NCBI RefSeq assembly: GCF_000429825.1
Contig: NZ_KE386962.1
Coordinates: 1-64,000, forward strand
Source of the DNA: Cohnella thermotolerans DSM 17683
Lineage (GTDB): Bacteria > Bacillota > Bacilli > Paenibacillales > Paenibacillaceae
Length of the DNA: 64,000 nucleotides
Direction: 5' to 3'
The notes below the pieces were generated by a model that saw nothing but the letters and a program-made list of their open reading frames with translations, searched no databases and was not told where the DNA came from. Positions within the stretch are counted from its first letter, which is position 1, and each line of letters opens with the position of its first letter. Made by a program: the position numbers and the translations under genes. Below are positions 1 through 7,233 of this stretch, in pieces.

Positions 1-2
1 CT

Positions 3-164
3 GTATTTGCGAAGTACTTCAGTCTCAAAGCGGCGGAACCGGCCAAGTATGCCGAAAAACGTGCCCTTGCGCTTACAGCTCGTAAATTGGTGCGGTTGGT
101 CGATTATCTGCTGCGAACCAACCGACTTTACGAACCCAGAGAGGTGATCCGACAAAACGCATGA
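3..164 (+). CDS. IS110-family transposase, C-terminal end (partial)
   Basis: This is the last 53 codons of a gene that begins before the window; it stops at TGA 162-164. The tail has the conserved end of IS110-type DEDD transposases: a basic stretch reading roughly ALTARKLVRLVDYLLRTNRLY. These enzymes move an insertion sequence through a RuvC-like N-terminal catalytic domain, which is outside the window, and a C-terminal Tnp_20 domain with a catalytic serine. In the closest B. subtilis gene order tgt and yajC would be expected to the left of the YrzE-like gene, so the element may mark a break in that synteny. Family assignment is from the short conserved tail only. Confidence 0.72.
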   Translation, partial: VFAKYFSLKAAEPAKYAEKRALALTARKLVRLVDYLLRTNRLYEPREVIRQNA

Positions 165-398
165 CATAGGCCCTTTCATCTAACCGCCTATTTCCTTGAT
201 ATTTAGGAAATATCTGAAAAATCTAGGTAGGGCGGGTTTAGTTTGGGTTTGCCTTTTTCCGGGTCACCCCCTGAAAAGAGTGCGGTTCATTCAAAATCAT
301 TGAATTTAAGGACTTGACATCGTACCGCTGCTCTCATTAATCTCTGTAGCAGTCCTGACCTAGTATACCATAACTCGGAGGAGAAAACGCGGCGCCCC
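165..398 (+). mobile_element. Probable non-coding right end of the IS110-type element
   Basis: No gene is visible in these 234 bases, which are more AT-rich than the flanks. The first part can fold: a perfect 7-bp stem (189-195 with 206-212) lies inside a 5-bp GC stem (184-188 with 231-235). IS110/IS1111 elements lack long terminal inverted repeats and carry structured non-coding ends, some of which encode the guide (bridge/seek) RNA. I could not locate the exact element boundary. Confidence 0.4.
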
Positions 399-812
399 TC
401 ATTTGCGCCTGCTCTTGCCGCTCCCTCCCCCCGTATTGACGCCCAGCATGCCGCCGAACGCTCCCGCCAGGCCCGTCGCGGCAAGCAGGAGAGGAATGCG
501 CACCGACCACCCGACATCGTTCGCCAGGAAGCTGGTCAACAGCACCAGCAGCGCATAGAGCAGTCCGGTCGCCATGCCGATGGACCATCCTTTGCGCCCG
601 GACCGGCGTCCGGATACGAAGCCGCCGCACAAGGAAGCGAACCCGTGAATGCCGAACACCCACGGCACTACGTCCTTCTCCGCCATAGAAGTGCTGTACA
701 GCAGCATGGACAGCAGCAGCGTTCCGGCCGCGAGCCAGATGATGGACCACAAAATGCCGGAAAGCATCGGGGAAGCGATGCGAATCCCGGATACTTGAGG
801 AATAGGCTTCAT
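399..812 (-). CDS. TIGR04086/YrzE-like membrane protein
   Basis: A 137-residue integral membrane protein with four hydrophobic segments (about residues 14-34, 44-60, 72-92 and 102-122), glycine-rich between the later helices, ending in a basic tail. It matches the small YrzE/TIGR04086 family, whose function is unknown and which sits beside yajC and spoVB in Bacillales. The ATG at 812 is chosen because GGAGAG (826-821) lies 8 nt upstream; a GTG three codons earlier overlaps that ribosome site. It is transcribed toward the IS110 remnant and divergently from the DUF421 gene. Confidence 0.75.
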   Translation of the reverse strand: MKPIPQVSGIRIASPMLSGILWSIIWLAAGTLLLSMLLYSTSMAEKDVVPWVFGIHGFASLCGGFVSGRRSGRKGWSIGMATGLLYALLVLLTSFLANDVGWSVRIPLLLAATGLAGAFGGMLGVNTGGGSGKSRRK

Positions 813-1013
813 GGAACACACTCTCCATTTCGCAAGGGTTTGTATCAGCCTATGGCGGCAATAGGCAAGCTAGTACCGCTTAAGACGCTTCGTTCGCGAA
901 GAATGCCATTTTTTCCACGCAGGCCGCACCGTATGAGCGGCTTGGGCCAAGGTGACACTAACAGGCGCCGCAACCGTAACGAACAACGAACCGACATGGA
1001 GGGTCCGACGGAC

Positions 1014-1703
1014 ATGGAGCTGACAGCCACTCTGTTACGCACGGTGTTCATGTATCTCTTCGTGTTTCTCATATTGCGTCTCATGGGCAAGAGGGAGATC
1101 GGCAAGCTGTCCGTGTTCGATATGGTCATCTCGATCATGATCGCCGAAATCGCCGTCATCTCCATTGAAGATACAAGCCGGTCGTTATGGGTGACCGTCG
1201 GACCGATCGTCGTGCTTATGCTCATTCAGTTGGCCATCTCCAGGCTCACGCTCAAGAACCGGCAAATCCGGCTTTGGTTCGACGGGGAACCGAGCGTGCT
1301 CATTCGCGGCGGCAAGCTGAACTGGCGGGAAATGAGGCGGCAGCGCTACAACCTGGACGATTTGCTCACCCAGCTCCGCGAGAACCGAATGGTTCGCATC
1401 GCCGACGTCGAGCTGGCCGTACTGGAATCGAACGGCAAGCTGTCCGTCCTTCCGAAGGAGGGCGACTCGCAGGAGCCCAAACGCGAAAAAACGGAGTCGT
1501 CTTCGCCCAACTTCCGGTTCGAGCTGCTGCCGATTCCTCTGATCATGGACGGAGCGGTGCAGGACGACGGGCTGGAGAAAATCGGCAAGAACCGCTTCTG
1601 GCTGCGCAAGGAACTGCGGCGATACGGGGTTCGGAGTTTCGATCAAGTGTTCTATTGCAGCCTCGACCATAAAGGCAAGCTCTACGTCGACCGCAAAAAA
1701 TAA
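1014..1703 (+). CDS. DUF421 (YetF/YrbG-like) membrane protein
   Basis: A 229-residue protein with three N-terminal transmembrane segments (about 5-80), containing the family-typical LRLMGKREIGKLS and FDMVISIMIAE stretches, then a soluble alpha/beta domain with the YNLDDLLTQLRE motif. B. subtilis YrbG occupies the same position next to spoVB. YetF-type proteins are spore or membrane proteins without an established biochemical role. GGAGGG at 998-1003 lies 10 nt before this ATG. The soluble domain carries a charged insert (about residues 150-170, EPKREKTESSS). It ends 3 bp before the convergent spoVB stop. Confidence 0.8.
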   Translation: MELTATLLRTVFMYLFVFLILRLMGKREIGKLSVFDMVISIMIAEIAVISIEDTSRSLWVTVGPIVVLMLIQLAISRLTLKNRQIRLWFDGEPSVLIRGGKLNWREMRRQRYNLDDLLTQLRENRMVRIADVELAVLESNGKLSVLPKEGDSQEPKREKTESSSPNFRFELLPIPLIMDGAVQDDGLEKIGKNRFWLRKELRRYGVRSFDQVFYCSLDHKGKLYVDRKK

Positions 1704-1706
1704 TCG

Positions 1707-3323
1707 CTAACGGAACCATCGGCCGATGACGGGAATGCGGGCCGCGTCGAACCGGTCGACCAATCGGAGCCATACGAGCAGCAGCAGGTACACCGCGATG
1801 GCTGCGGCGGAAGCCGCCATGAGCTTGACGGCGCCCCCCGGCACGCCTTCGAGGTTCCAGATCCATACCGCGACTGCGCCCGTGACGATGACGGCGGACA
1901 ACACTTTGAGGAAGTCGGTCGGCAGCAGCCGGAACCCCGTCAGTCTCGTCACGCTAATCCAGTGGAGCAACGTGACGAGCCCCATATTGACCGCGATGGC
2001 GACGATGGCGCCGTTTATGCCGAGATCGGGCTTCGACGCGAGCTGGACGATGAGGACGAGCTTGACGATCGCTCCGGCGAAGGTGTTGAACAACGCCGTG
2101 CCCGGCCGGTTCAGCGCCTGAAGGGCGGCTTGGAGCGGCGCCTGCATATACAGGAAGACGGCCATCGGCGCGAGCCACCGGAGCATGTCCGCCATGGAGT
2201 CGTCCGCGTACAGCAGCGAGCAGATCGGCTGGGCGAGCAGACCCAGCAGCGCCACGAACGGTGCGCCGGTGACGATGGCGAGCCGCATCGATTGGTGGAG
2301 CCGCTTCTGGATGCCGGCCCAATCGCCGCGCGCCGCAGCGTCCGACAAGGCGGGGACGAGCGAGACGGCAAGCGAATACGTCAGCGCCCCCGGGAGCAGC
2401 AGGAGCGGCATCACCATCCCTTGCAACGCGCCGTATTGCGCGGTAGCCGCCGAGGCCGCAAGGCCGGCCGCCACCAGACTTCGCGAAGTCAAAATGGATT
2501 CGAACAGGTAGGACAGCGAGCCGATCAGCCGGCTTCCCGTAACGGGGAGAGCAATGCGCAGCAGCCCTCTGGACAACTGTCGATTCGACTCCTTCATGGC
2601 GGCGGATGCGAATCCTTTATCCCTTTTCCCGGCCGCAGGCGGCTTCCCGTCCGCTTCTCCCGCCTTCTCCGCTTCCGCCGGGTCAACGGATTCCCGGCGA
2701 ATTTGCAGCCAGAGCACGAGCAAGCCCGCGAGCTCCCCCACGGCCATGCCGGCCATCGCGCCGGCCGCGGCGGCTTCAAGCCCTAGGGGGATGAGAAGCG
2801 CAGTGAGCGTAAGCGTCAGGGCGATGCGCACGATCGTCTCCGTCGTCTGGGAGAACGCGGTCGGAATCATATTCTGCTTCCCCTGGAAGTAGCCTCTCCA
2901 GACGGATGAGACGGCCACCATGGGGAGCACCGGAATCATCGCCAGGAAGGCGGTATGCACCCGCGGATCGGTCATGACGACCGACGATATCCATTCGGCC
3001 ATCGCCAGGCACGCCGCCGCTGCGGCGAGGCTTGCCGTCACGGCGAACGTCATGGCGATGCGCACGATCCGCTGCACCTCGCCGCTTCGGCCTTGCGAAT
3101 CCGCTTCCGCGATCATTTTGGCGACGGCCAGCGGCAAACCTCCCGTGATGACGGTCAGAATGACGATCATGAACGGGTAGACGAGCTGGACGAGGCCAAC
3201 CCCTTCGGCGCCGATGATGCGGGGAAGCGCGATCCGGGGAACGAAGCCGAGCAGCCGGTTCAGCAATCCCGCCGCCAGCAAGATCATGGCGCCTTGTATG
3301 AACGATTGTTTCCGTATGGACAT
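1707..3323 (-). CDS. spoVB: Stage V sporulation protein B, MOP-family flippase
   Basis: A 538-residue polytopic membrane protein of the MATE/MOP superfamily, related to lipid II flippase MurJ. B. subtilis SpoVB is needed for spore cortex peptidoglycan and is thought to move lipid-linked precursor across the forespore membrane. The N-terminus (SFIQGAMILLAAGLLNRLLGF) is typical. About 13-14 hydrophobic segments are visible, with a charged cytoplasmic insert near residues 250-300 (E/K/A-rich) that is longer than usual. The ATG at 3323 follows a GAGGGTG ribosome site; upstream in-frame codons are not hydrophobic and look non-coding. Here the gene faces the opposite way from comN and secD. Confidence 0.88.
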   Translation of the reverse strand: MSIRKQSFIQGAMILLAAGLLNRLLGFVPRIALPRIIGAEGVGLVQLVYPFMIVILTVITGGLPLAVAKMIAEADSQGRSGEVQRIVRIAMTFAVTASLAAAAACLAMAEWISSVVMTDPRVHTAFLAMIPVLPMVAVSSVWRGYFQGKQNMIPTAFSQTTETIVRIALTLTLTALLIPLGLEAAAAGAMAGMAVGELAGLLVLWLQIRRESVDPAEAEKAGEADGKPPAAGKRDKGFASAAMKESNRQLSRGLLRIALPVTGSRLIGSLSYLFESILTSRSLVAAGLAASAATAQYGALQGMVMPLLLLPGALTYSLAVSLVPALSDAAARGDWAGIQKRLHQSMRLAIVTGAPFVALLGLLAQPICSLLYADDSMADMLRWLAPMAVFLYMQAPLQAALQALNRPGTALFNTFAGAIVKLVLIVQLASKPDLGINGAIVAIAVNMGLVTLLHWISVTRLTGFRLLPTDFLKVLSAVIVTGAVAVWIWNLEGVPGGAVKLMAASAAAIAVYLLLLVWLRLVDRFDAARIPVIGRWFR

Positions 3324-3533
3324 GGGCACACCCTCTTCGATTCCCGGTCTATAGTACATGCTTATGCGAAGCCGGCGCGTCTTCATGACAGAGACCTGTC
3401 CAGAGAAGCGCGCGCAACCCGACAAAGAATCTCGGCGATAAGAGAGCGAGTCAAGCAGGAATTCGGAGAACCGGCGGAGAAAGGAATAGGACGAACCGGA
3501 GGTTACTTGTCTGGGAAGAAGGAGGGCGCGCGC

Positions 3534-3806
3534 ATGTCGGATCACGATTCGGCTCCGGAGCCGGAGCTTGCGGACGAGGACAAGAACCGGATGATCGAGC
3601 AGCTATGCGAGAGCAAGGCTGAGGAATTCAGGATGCTCGGGTACGAACAGGTTCGGGGCGCGGACATATGGGAATGTGTCAGCGACAAGTACCTCAAGAA
3701 AGGCACGCCTCCGCTGCACGTCATTGTCAATGATATTCTGTCGCTCAAAGTGAACCAGTACATGAACTTCATTACGCTGAACCTTTATCGCGGCGAGAGG
3801 CGCTGA
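3534..3806 (+). CDS. comN: Post-transcriptional regulator, ComN/YrzD family
   Basis: A 90-residue acidic protein with a short disordered start followed by a helical region. It matches the small ComN (YrzD) family, which in B. subtilis affects translation of the comE competence message. Position between spoVB and secD is conserved. An AGGAGGG ribosome site lies 7-10 nt before the ATG at 3534. A strong inverted repeat follows the stop, so it may be a short transcript separate from secD, which has its own promoter. Confidence 0.78.
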   Translation: MSDHDSAPEPELADEDKNRMIEQLCESKAEEFRMLGYEQVRGADIWECVSDKYLKKGTPPLHVIVNDILSLKVNQYMNFITLNLYRGERR

Positions 3807-3830
3807 CGGCGCCGGCAAGCCCGTGTCATA

Positions 3831-3861
3831 GGCAGTCTGGCGGATGGTCCGCCAGGCTGCC
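3831..3861 (+). terminator. Stem-loop between comN and secD
   Basis: GGCAG-t-CTGGCGGA pairs with TCCGCCAG-g-CTGCC around a 3-nt loop (13 bp with one mismatch). It lies 24 nt after the comN stop. The downstream tract (ttcgctgttt) is only moderately T-rich, so it may be an inefficient terminator. Confidence 0.5.
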
Positions 3862-3900
3862 TTCGCTGTTTGCGGACCGTTCCGGCGGGCTTTCGACAAA

Positions 3901-3930
3901 TTGACTTCCATTTTAGCGCGTAGGTATAAT
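3901..3930 (+). promoter_or_regulatory. Sigma-A promoter of secD-secF
   Basis: TTGACT (3901-3906) and TATAAT (3925-3930) are separated by 18 nt, with predicted start near 3937. This puts transcription start about 30 nt before the ATG at 3968 and argues against an in-frame TTG at 3938 as translation start. Confidence 0.7.
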
Positions 3931-3967
3931 AGGAACATTGAGAATCGAAAGGGGACCGCAATACACA

Positions 3968-5218
3968 ATGAGACGATTGCTCGCATTCGTGCTCGTCGTT
4001 GTCGTATGTTTCGGGTTGATCGCGTGGACAAGCCCGGGGCTGCTGAATGCGACGAAGCTCGGGCTAGACCTTAAAGGCGGTTTTGAAATCCTTTACGAAG
4101 CGCAACCGCTTTCCGGCACGGGGCCGGTAGACAAGAAGTCGCTCCAGCAAACGGCCAAAAGCCTGGAAGAACGCGCGAACAAGCAGGGCGTCGCCGAGCC
4201 GGAAGTGACGACCGAAGGCAAAAACCGCATCCGTGTCAAAATCGCCGGAGTAACGAACGAAGCCGAAGTGCGGGAAATGTTGAAAAAGCCGGCCGAACTG
4301 CAATTCCGCAGCGCGGAAGGCTGCAAGAGCGAAACGGACTATTGCAAGGTCGAATTGGTCGGCAGCGACTTCGTCGAAGGCGCGGCCAAAGTGGAGTACA
4401 ACACGCTGAACCAGCCGCTCATTACGATCAAGGTCAAAGACAAGAGCAAGCTCGCTGAAGTGTCCAAACGGCTGATCGGCAAACGTCTGGCCATTTACCT
4501 GAACGACGAACTGGAGAGCGATCCGGTCGTTCAGCAGGCGCTGACGGACGGAACGGCTCAAATTTCGGGCCAGCCGACGCCACAGGCCGCCCAGAATCTT
4601 GCGGACATCATCAATCTGGGCGCTTTGCCGCTTAAATTGACGGAGAAGTATACGCAAAGCGTCGGCGCCACCCTCGGCCAGAAGTCGCTGGAAGAGACGG
4701 CGCTTGCCGGCGCCGTCGCATCGATCGTCATTTTATTGTTCATGCTTATCTTCTATCGCCTTCCGGGCGTTGTGGCCAGCATCTGCCTGATCGTCTTCGT
4801 ATGGGTTATGCTTGTCGCGTTCTGGCTGATGCACGCCACCGTCACGCTGCCGGGCATCGCCGCATTCATTCTCGGAATCGGCATCGCCGTCGATACGAAC
4901 ATCATTACCGCCGAGCGGATCAAGGACGAGATTCGGAGCGGCAAGAGCGTCGCTTCGTCGCTGCGCGCGGGCAACAAGAACAGCTTCCGCACCGTCATCG
5001 ACGCGCATATTACGAATATTATCGCTACCGCCGTATTGTATTTCATCGGGCAAGGATCGGTTAGAGGCTTCGCGGTCGTGCAGCTCGCCAGCATTATCGT
5101 CAACATTCTGACCAACCTGTTCCTGCCGCGGCTTCTGCTGCAGCTGCTCGTGAAGAGCGGGCGCTTCAGCAAGCCGTCCTACTATGGCGTGAAGGAGAGT
5201 GAAATCCGTGCGCTATAA
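3968..5218 (+). CDS. secD: Protein translocase subunit SecD
   Basis: A 416-residue RND-type subunit of the SecDF complex, which uses the proton gradient to assist late steps of Sec-dependent protein export. One N-terminal transmembrane helix (about 5-24) is followed by the LGLDLKGGFEILYE signature, a large extracytoplasmic domain (about 45-230), and five C-terminal helices containing the GIGIAVDTNIITAERIKDE motif and the final FLPRLLL region. In B. subtilis SecD and SecF are fused; here they are two genes overlapping by 11 bp. ATG 3968 follows AAAGGGGA with a 12-nt gap. Confidence 0.93.
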   Translation: MRRLLAFVLVVVVCFGLIAWTSPGLLNATKLGLDLKGGFEILYEAQPLSGTGPVDKKSLQQTAKSLEERANKQGVAEPEVTTEGKNRIRVKIAGVTNEAEVREMLKKPAELQFRSAEGCKSETDYCKVELVGSDFVEGAAKVEYNTLNQPLITIKVKDKSKLAEVSKRLIGKRLAIYLNDELESDPVVQQALTDGTAQISGQPTPQAAQNLADIINLGALPLKLTEKYTQSVGATLGQKSLEETALAGAVASIVILLFMLIFYRLPGVVASICLIVFVWVMLVAFWLMHATVTLPGIAAFILGIGIAVDTNIITAERIKDEIRSGKSVASSLRAGNKNSFRTVIDAHITNIIATAVLYFIGQGSVRGFAVVQLASIIVNILTNLFLPRLLLQLLVKSGRFSKPSYYGVKESEIRAL

Positions 5219-6116
5219 TTTCAAAAACTTCAACTTCGTCAAAGCGAGCAAAGGATTTTTCATTCTCTCCATCGTTCTGACGCTGCTCGGCATCCTCTCG
5301 CTGTCGATCTTCGGCCTGAATTACGGCATCGACTTCAAATCGGGCTCGTCCGTCGACATTAAAGTGTCGAAGCCGCTCGACGCAGCGAAGGTCCAACAAT
5401 TTATCGAATCCGAAAATTTCGGGAAGCACACGTTCACTTCGAGCGCGGAGCGGTTTTCGATCCGGTTCGAGAACACGCTCGACGAGCAGCAGCAGTCGAA
5501 GCTGGAGTCGGACTTCAAATCGAAGTTCGACGACAAAGCCTCCTTCGAGATCAACATCGTGGACGTCGAGATCGCCCGCGAGCAGGAGACGAACGCGCTG
5601 TACGGCATTTTGATCGCGAGCATCGGGATTATTATTTACATCGCGATCCGTTTCGAATGGCGCTTCGCGGTCGCGGCCGTCATTGCGCTGCTGCATGACG
5701 CCTTTATCGTCATCACGCTGTTCTCGCTCTTCCGGCTGGAGGTCAATCTCCCGTTCATCATCGCGGTGCTGACGATTATCGGTTATTCGATCAACGACAC
5801 CGTCGTCATTTTCGACCGGATCCGCGAGAATCTCCGGTTCGCGAAGATCAAATCGAGGGACGATCTGGTCACCCTCGTCAACACGAGCGTAAGCCAGACG
5901 CTGACCCGTTCGATCAACACGGTGCTGACGGTCGCCTTCGCCGCGATCTGTTTGTTCGTCTTCGGCAGCGAGTCGATCAAGATGTTCTCGCTCGCGATGA
6001 TTTTCGGTTTGATCAGCGGCGCCTACTCGTCTATCTTCATTGCGAGTCCGCTGTGGCTGATCCTTCGCAACAAGGCGAAACCGAAAAAAACCGTCAAGGT
6101 TCAAAGCGCTCCGTAA
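5208..6116 (+). CDS. secF: Protein translocase subunit SecF
   Basis: A 302-residue partner of SecD. It shows an N-terminal helix (about 15-35) with the GLNYGIDFKSG signature, an extracytoplasmic domain to about residue 125, and five C-terminal helices containing IGYSINDTVVIFDRIRE and RSINT. GTG 5208 is preferred over GTG 5199 because AGGAGAG (5193-5199) then sits 8 nt upstream. The reading frame starts inside the end of secD, so the two are translationally coupled. Confidence 0.93.
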   Translation: MRYNFKNFNFVKASKGFFILSIVLTLLGILSLSIFGLNYGIDFKSGSSVDIKVSKPLDAAKVQQFIESENFGKHTFTSSAERFSIRFENTLDEQQQSKLESDFKSKFDDKASFEINIVDVEIAREQETNALYGILIASIGIIIYIAIRFEWRFAVAAVIALLHDAFIVITLFSLFRLEVNLPFIIAVLTIIGYSINDTVVIFDRIRENLRFAKIKSRDDLVTLVNTSVSQTLTRSINTVLTVAFAAICLFVFGSESIKMFSLAMIFGLISGAYSSIFIASPLWLILRNKAKPKKTVKVQSAP

Positions 6117-6146
6117 CATTCATAAGTTTTAGGGGAGGCAAAAGCA

Positions 6147-7091
6147 ATGACGGTATTCCACTCCCACGCCGCGGAACATGGGGCCAGAGTGTCCGTGCTC
6201 GGCTTGCTCGGGCTGACGCTGGTCAAAGGGGCGGCCGGATGGCTGACGGGCAGCAAGGCGCTCATCGCGGACGCTTGCCATTCGGCCGCGGATTTCGCGG
6301 GCGCAACGACGTCGTATATGGCCATGCGTAGAGTCGGCCATTCTCCCCGCGCTCGTTCGGCCGACGAGCGGCTGCCGTCCGAAGCGGTCGCCGGCATTTT
6401 CCTGTCGGCGCTGCTTCTGGTTGCAGGCATCGAGATCGGGCTGAGCTCGCTGCGCAAAATGATCGGAGGCGCCGAAGAATCGCCGGGATGGGGCGCCGTA
6501 GCCGTCATTATCGCCGGCATGGCGGTTCGCGAAGGGCTTGTCCGTTATCGGAGAAGACACGAATCGAAGCTGGGCATCCGGACCGATACGCTCCGGATGG
6601 AGAACCGGTCCGACATTTTCGCTTCGCTGACCGCTCTGGTCGGCACGGTCGGGGCTATGACGGGGGATCTGCTCGATATGCCCGTGCTGTACGTGCTTGA
6701 CCCGGCGGCCGGTGTCGTCATCGCCGTGTTCGTTATCCGTTCGGGCTGCCAGCTTGTGTTCAGCCTCGTCCGGGCGAACGATCGGCGCGCATTGAACGAA
6801 GTGGACGTGCAGGCCATTCTCGAAGCGGTTCAGCGCGTGGACGGCGTCGTGGCCGTCGACGACCTGAATGCCCGCGAGGAAGGCCATTACGTCGTCGTGG
6901 ATATGGTCATTCGGGTGAATCCGCGGATCACCGTATTCGAGGGGCACGACGTCGCGATGAGAGTCAAGCGTCAGTTGAAGAAGCGGTTCCTGCACGTGTC
7001 CGACGCGAACGTTCACGTGCAGCCTTACGACCCGGGTTACCCGTACAAGTCCAACCATCACGAGGAAGAGATGACGTCTCTCCTTCAGTAA
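6147..7091 (+). CDS. Cation diffusion facilitator (CDF) transporter
   Basis: A 314-residue CDF-family efflux protein expected to export divalent metal (Zn, Mn, Fe or similar) by proton exchange. Six transmembrane segments lie in about residues 10-200, with Asp residues of the transport site in the second helix (DACHSAADF, about 46-54) and a cytoplasmic C-terminal domain after about 210 ending in a His-containing tail. An AGGGGAGG ribosome site precedes the ATG. It sits between secF and recJ, a placement common in Paenibacillus. Metal specificity cannot be read from sequence. Confidence 0.85.
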   Translation: MTVFHSHAAEHGARVSVLGLLGLTLVKGAAGWLTGSKALIADACHSAADFAGATTSYMAMRRVGHSPRARSADERLPSEAVAGIFLSALLLVAGIEIGLSSLRKMIGGAEESPGWGAVAVIIAGMAVREGLVRYRRRHESKLGIRTDTLRMENRSDIFASLTALVGTVGAMTGDLLDMPVLYVLDPAAGVVIAVFVIRSGCQLVFSLVRANDRRALNEVDVQAILEAVQRVDGVVAVDDLNAREEGHYVVVDMVIRVNPRITVFEGHDVAMRVKRQLKKRFLHVSDANVHVQPYDPGYPYKSNHHEEEMTSLLQ

Positions 7092-7107
7092 TACGGCTAA
7101 CGATACG

Positions 7108-7185
7108 CTCCGCCGAGCTGCCGGCGATGCCCCCTGACGACGTCCCGAAGGACGTCCTTCAGGTGAAGCGTCCGGATCGGCGGAG
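7108..7185 (+). other. Nested inverted repeats upstream of recJ
   Basis: CTCCGCCG (7108-7115) can pair with CGGCGGAG (7178-7185). Inside it, CCTGA-c-GACGTCC (7133-7145) pairs with GGACGTC-ct-TCAGG (7150-7163) around a CGAA loop. No poly-T follows, so it is not a typical terminator. It could stabilise or regulate the recJ message. Confidence 0.45.
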
Positions 7186-7233
7186 TTGTCGTTTCGGCCT
7201 GCCGACAGCGGCTGGAAAGGAGCTCTCTATGGG

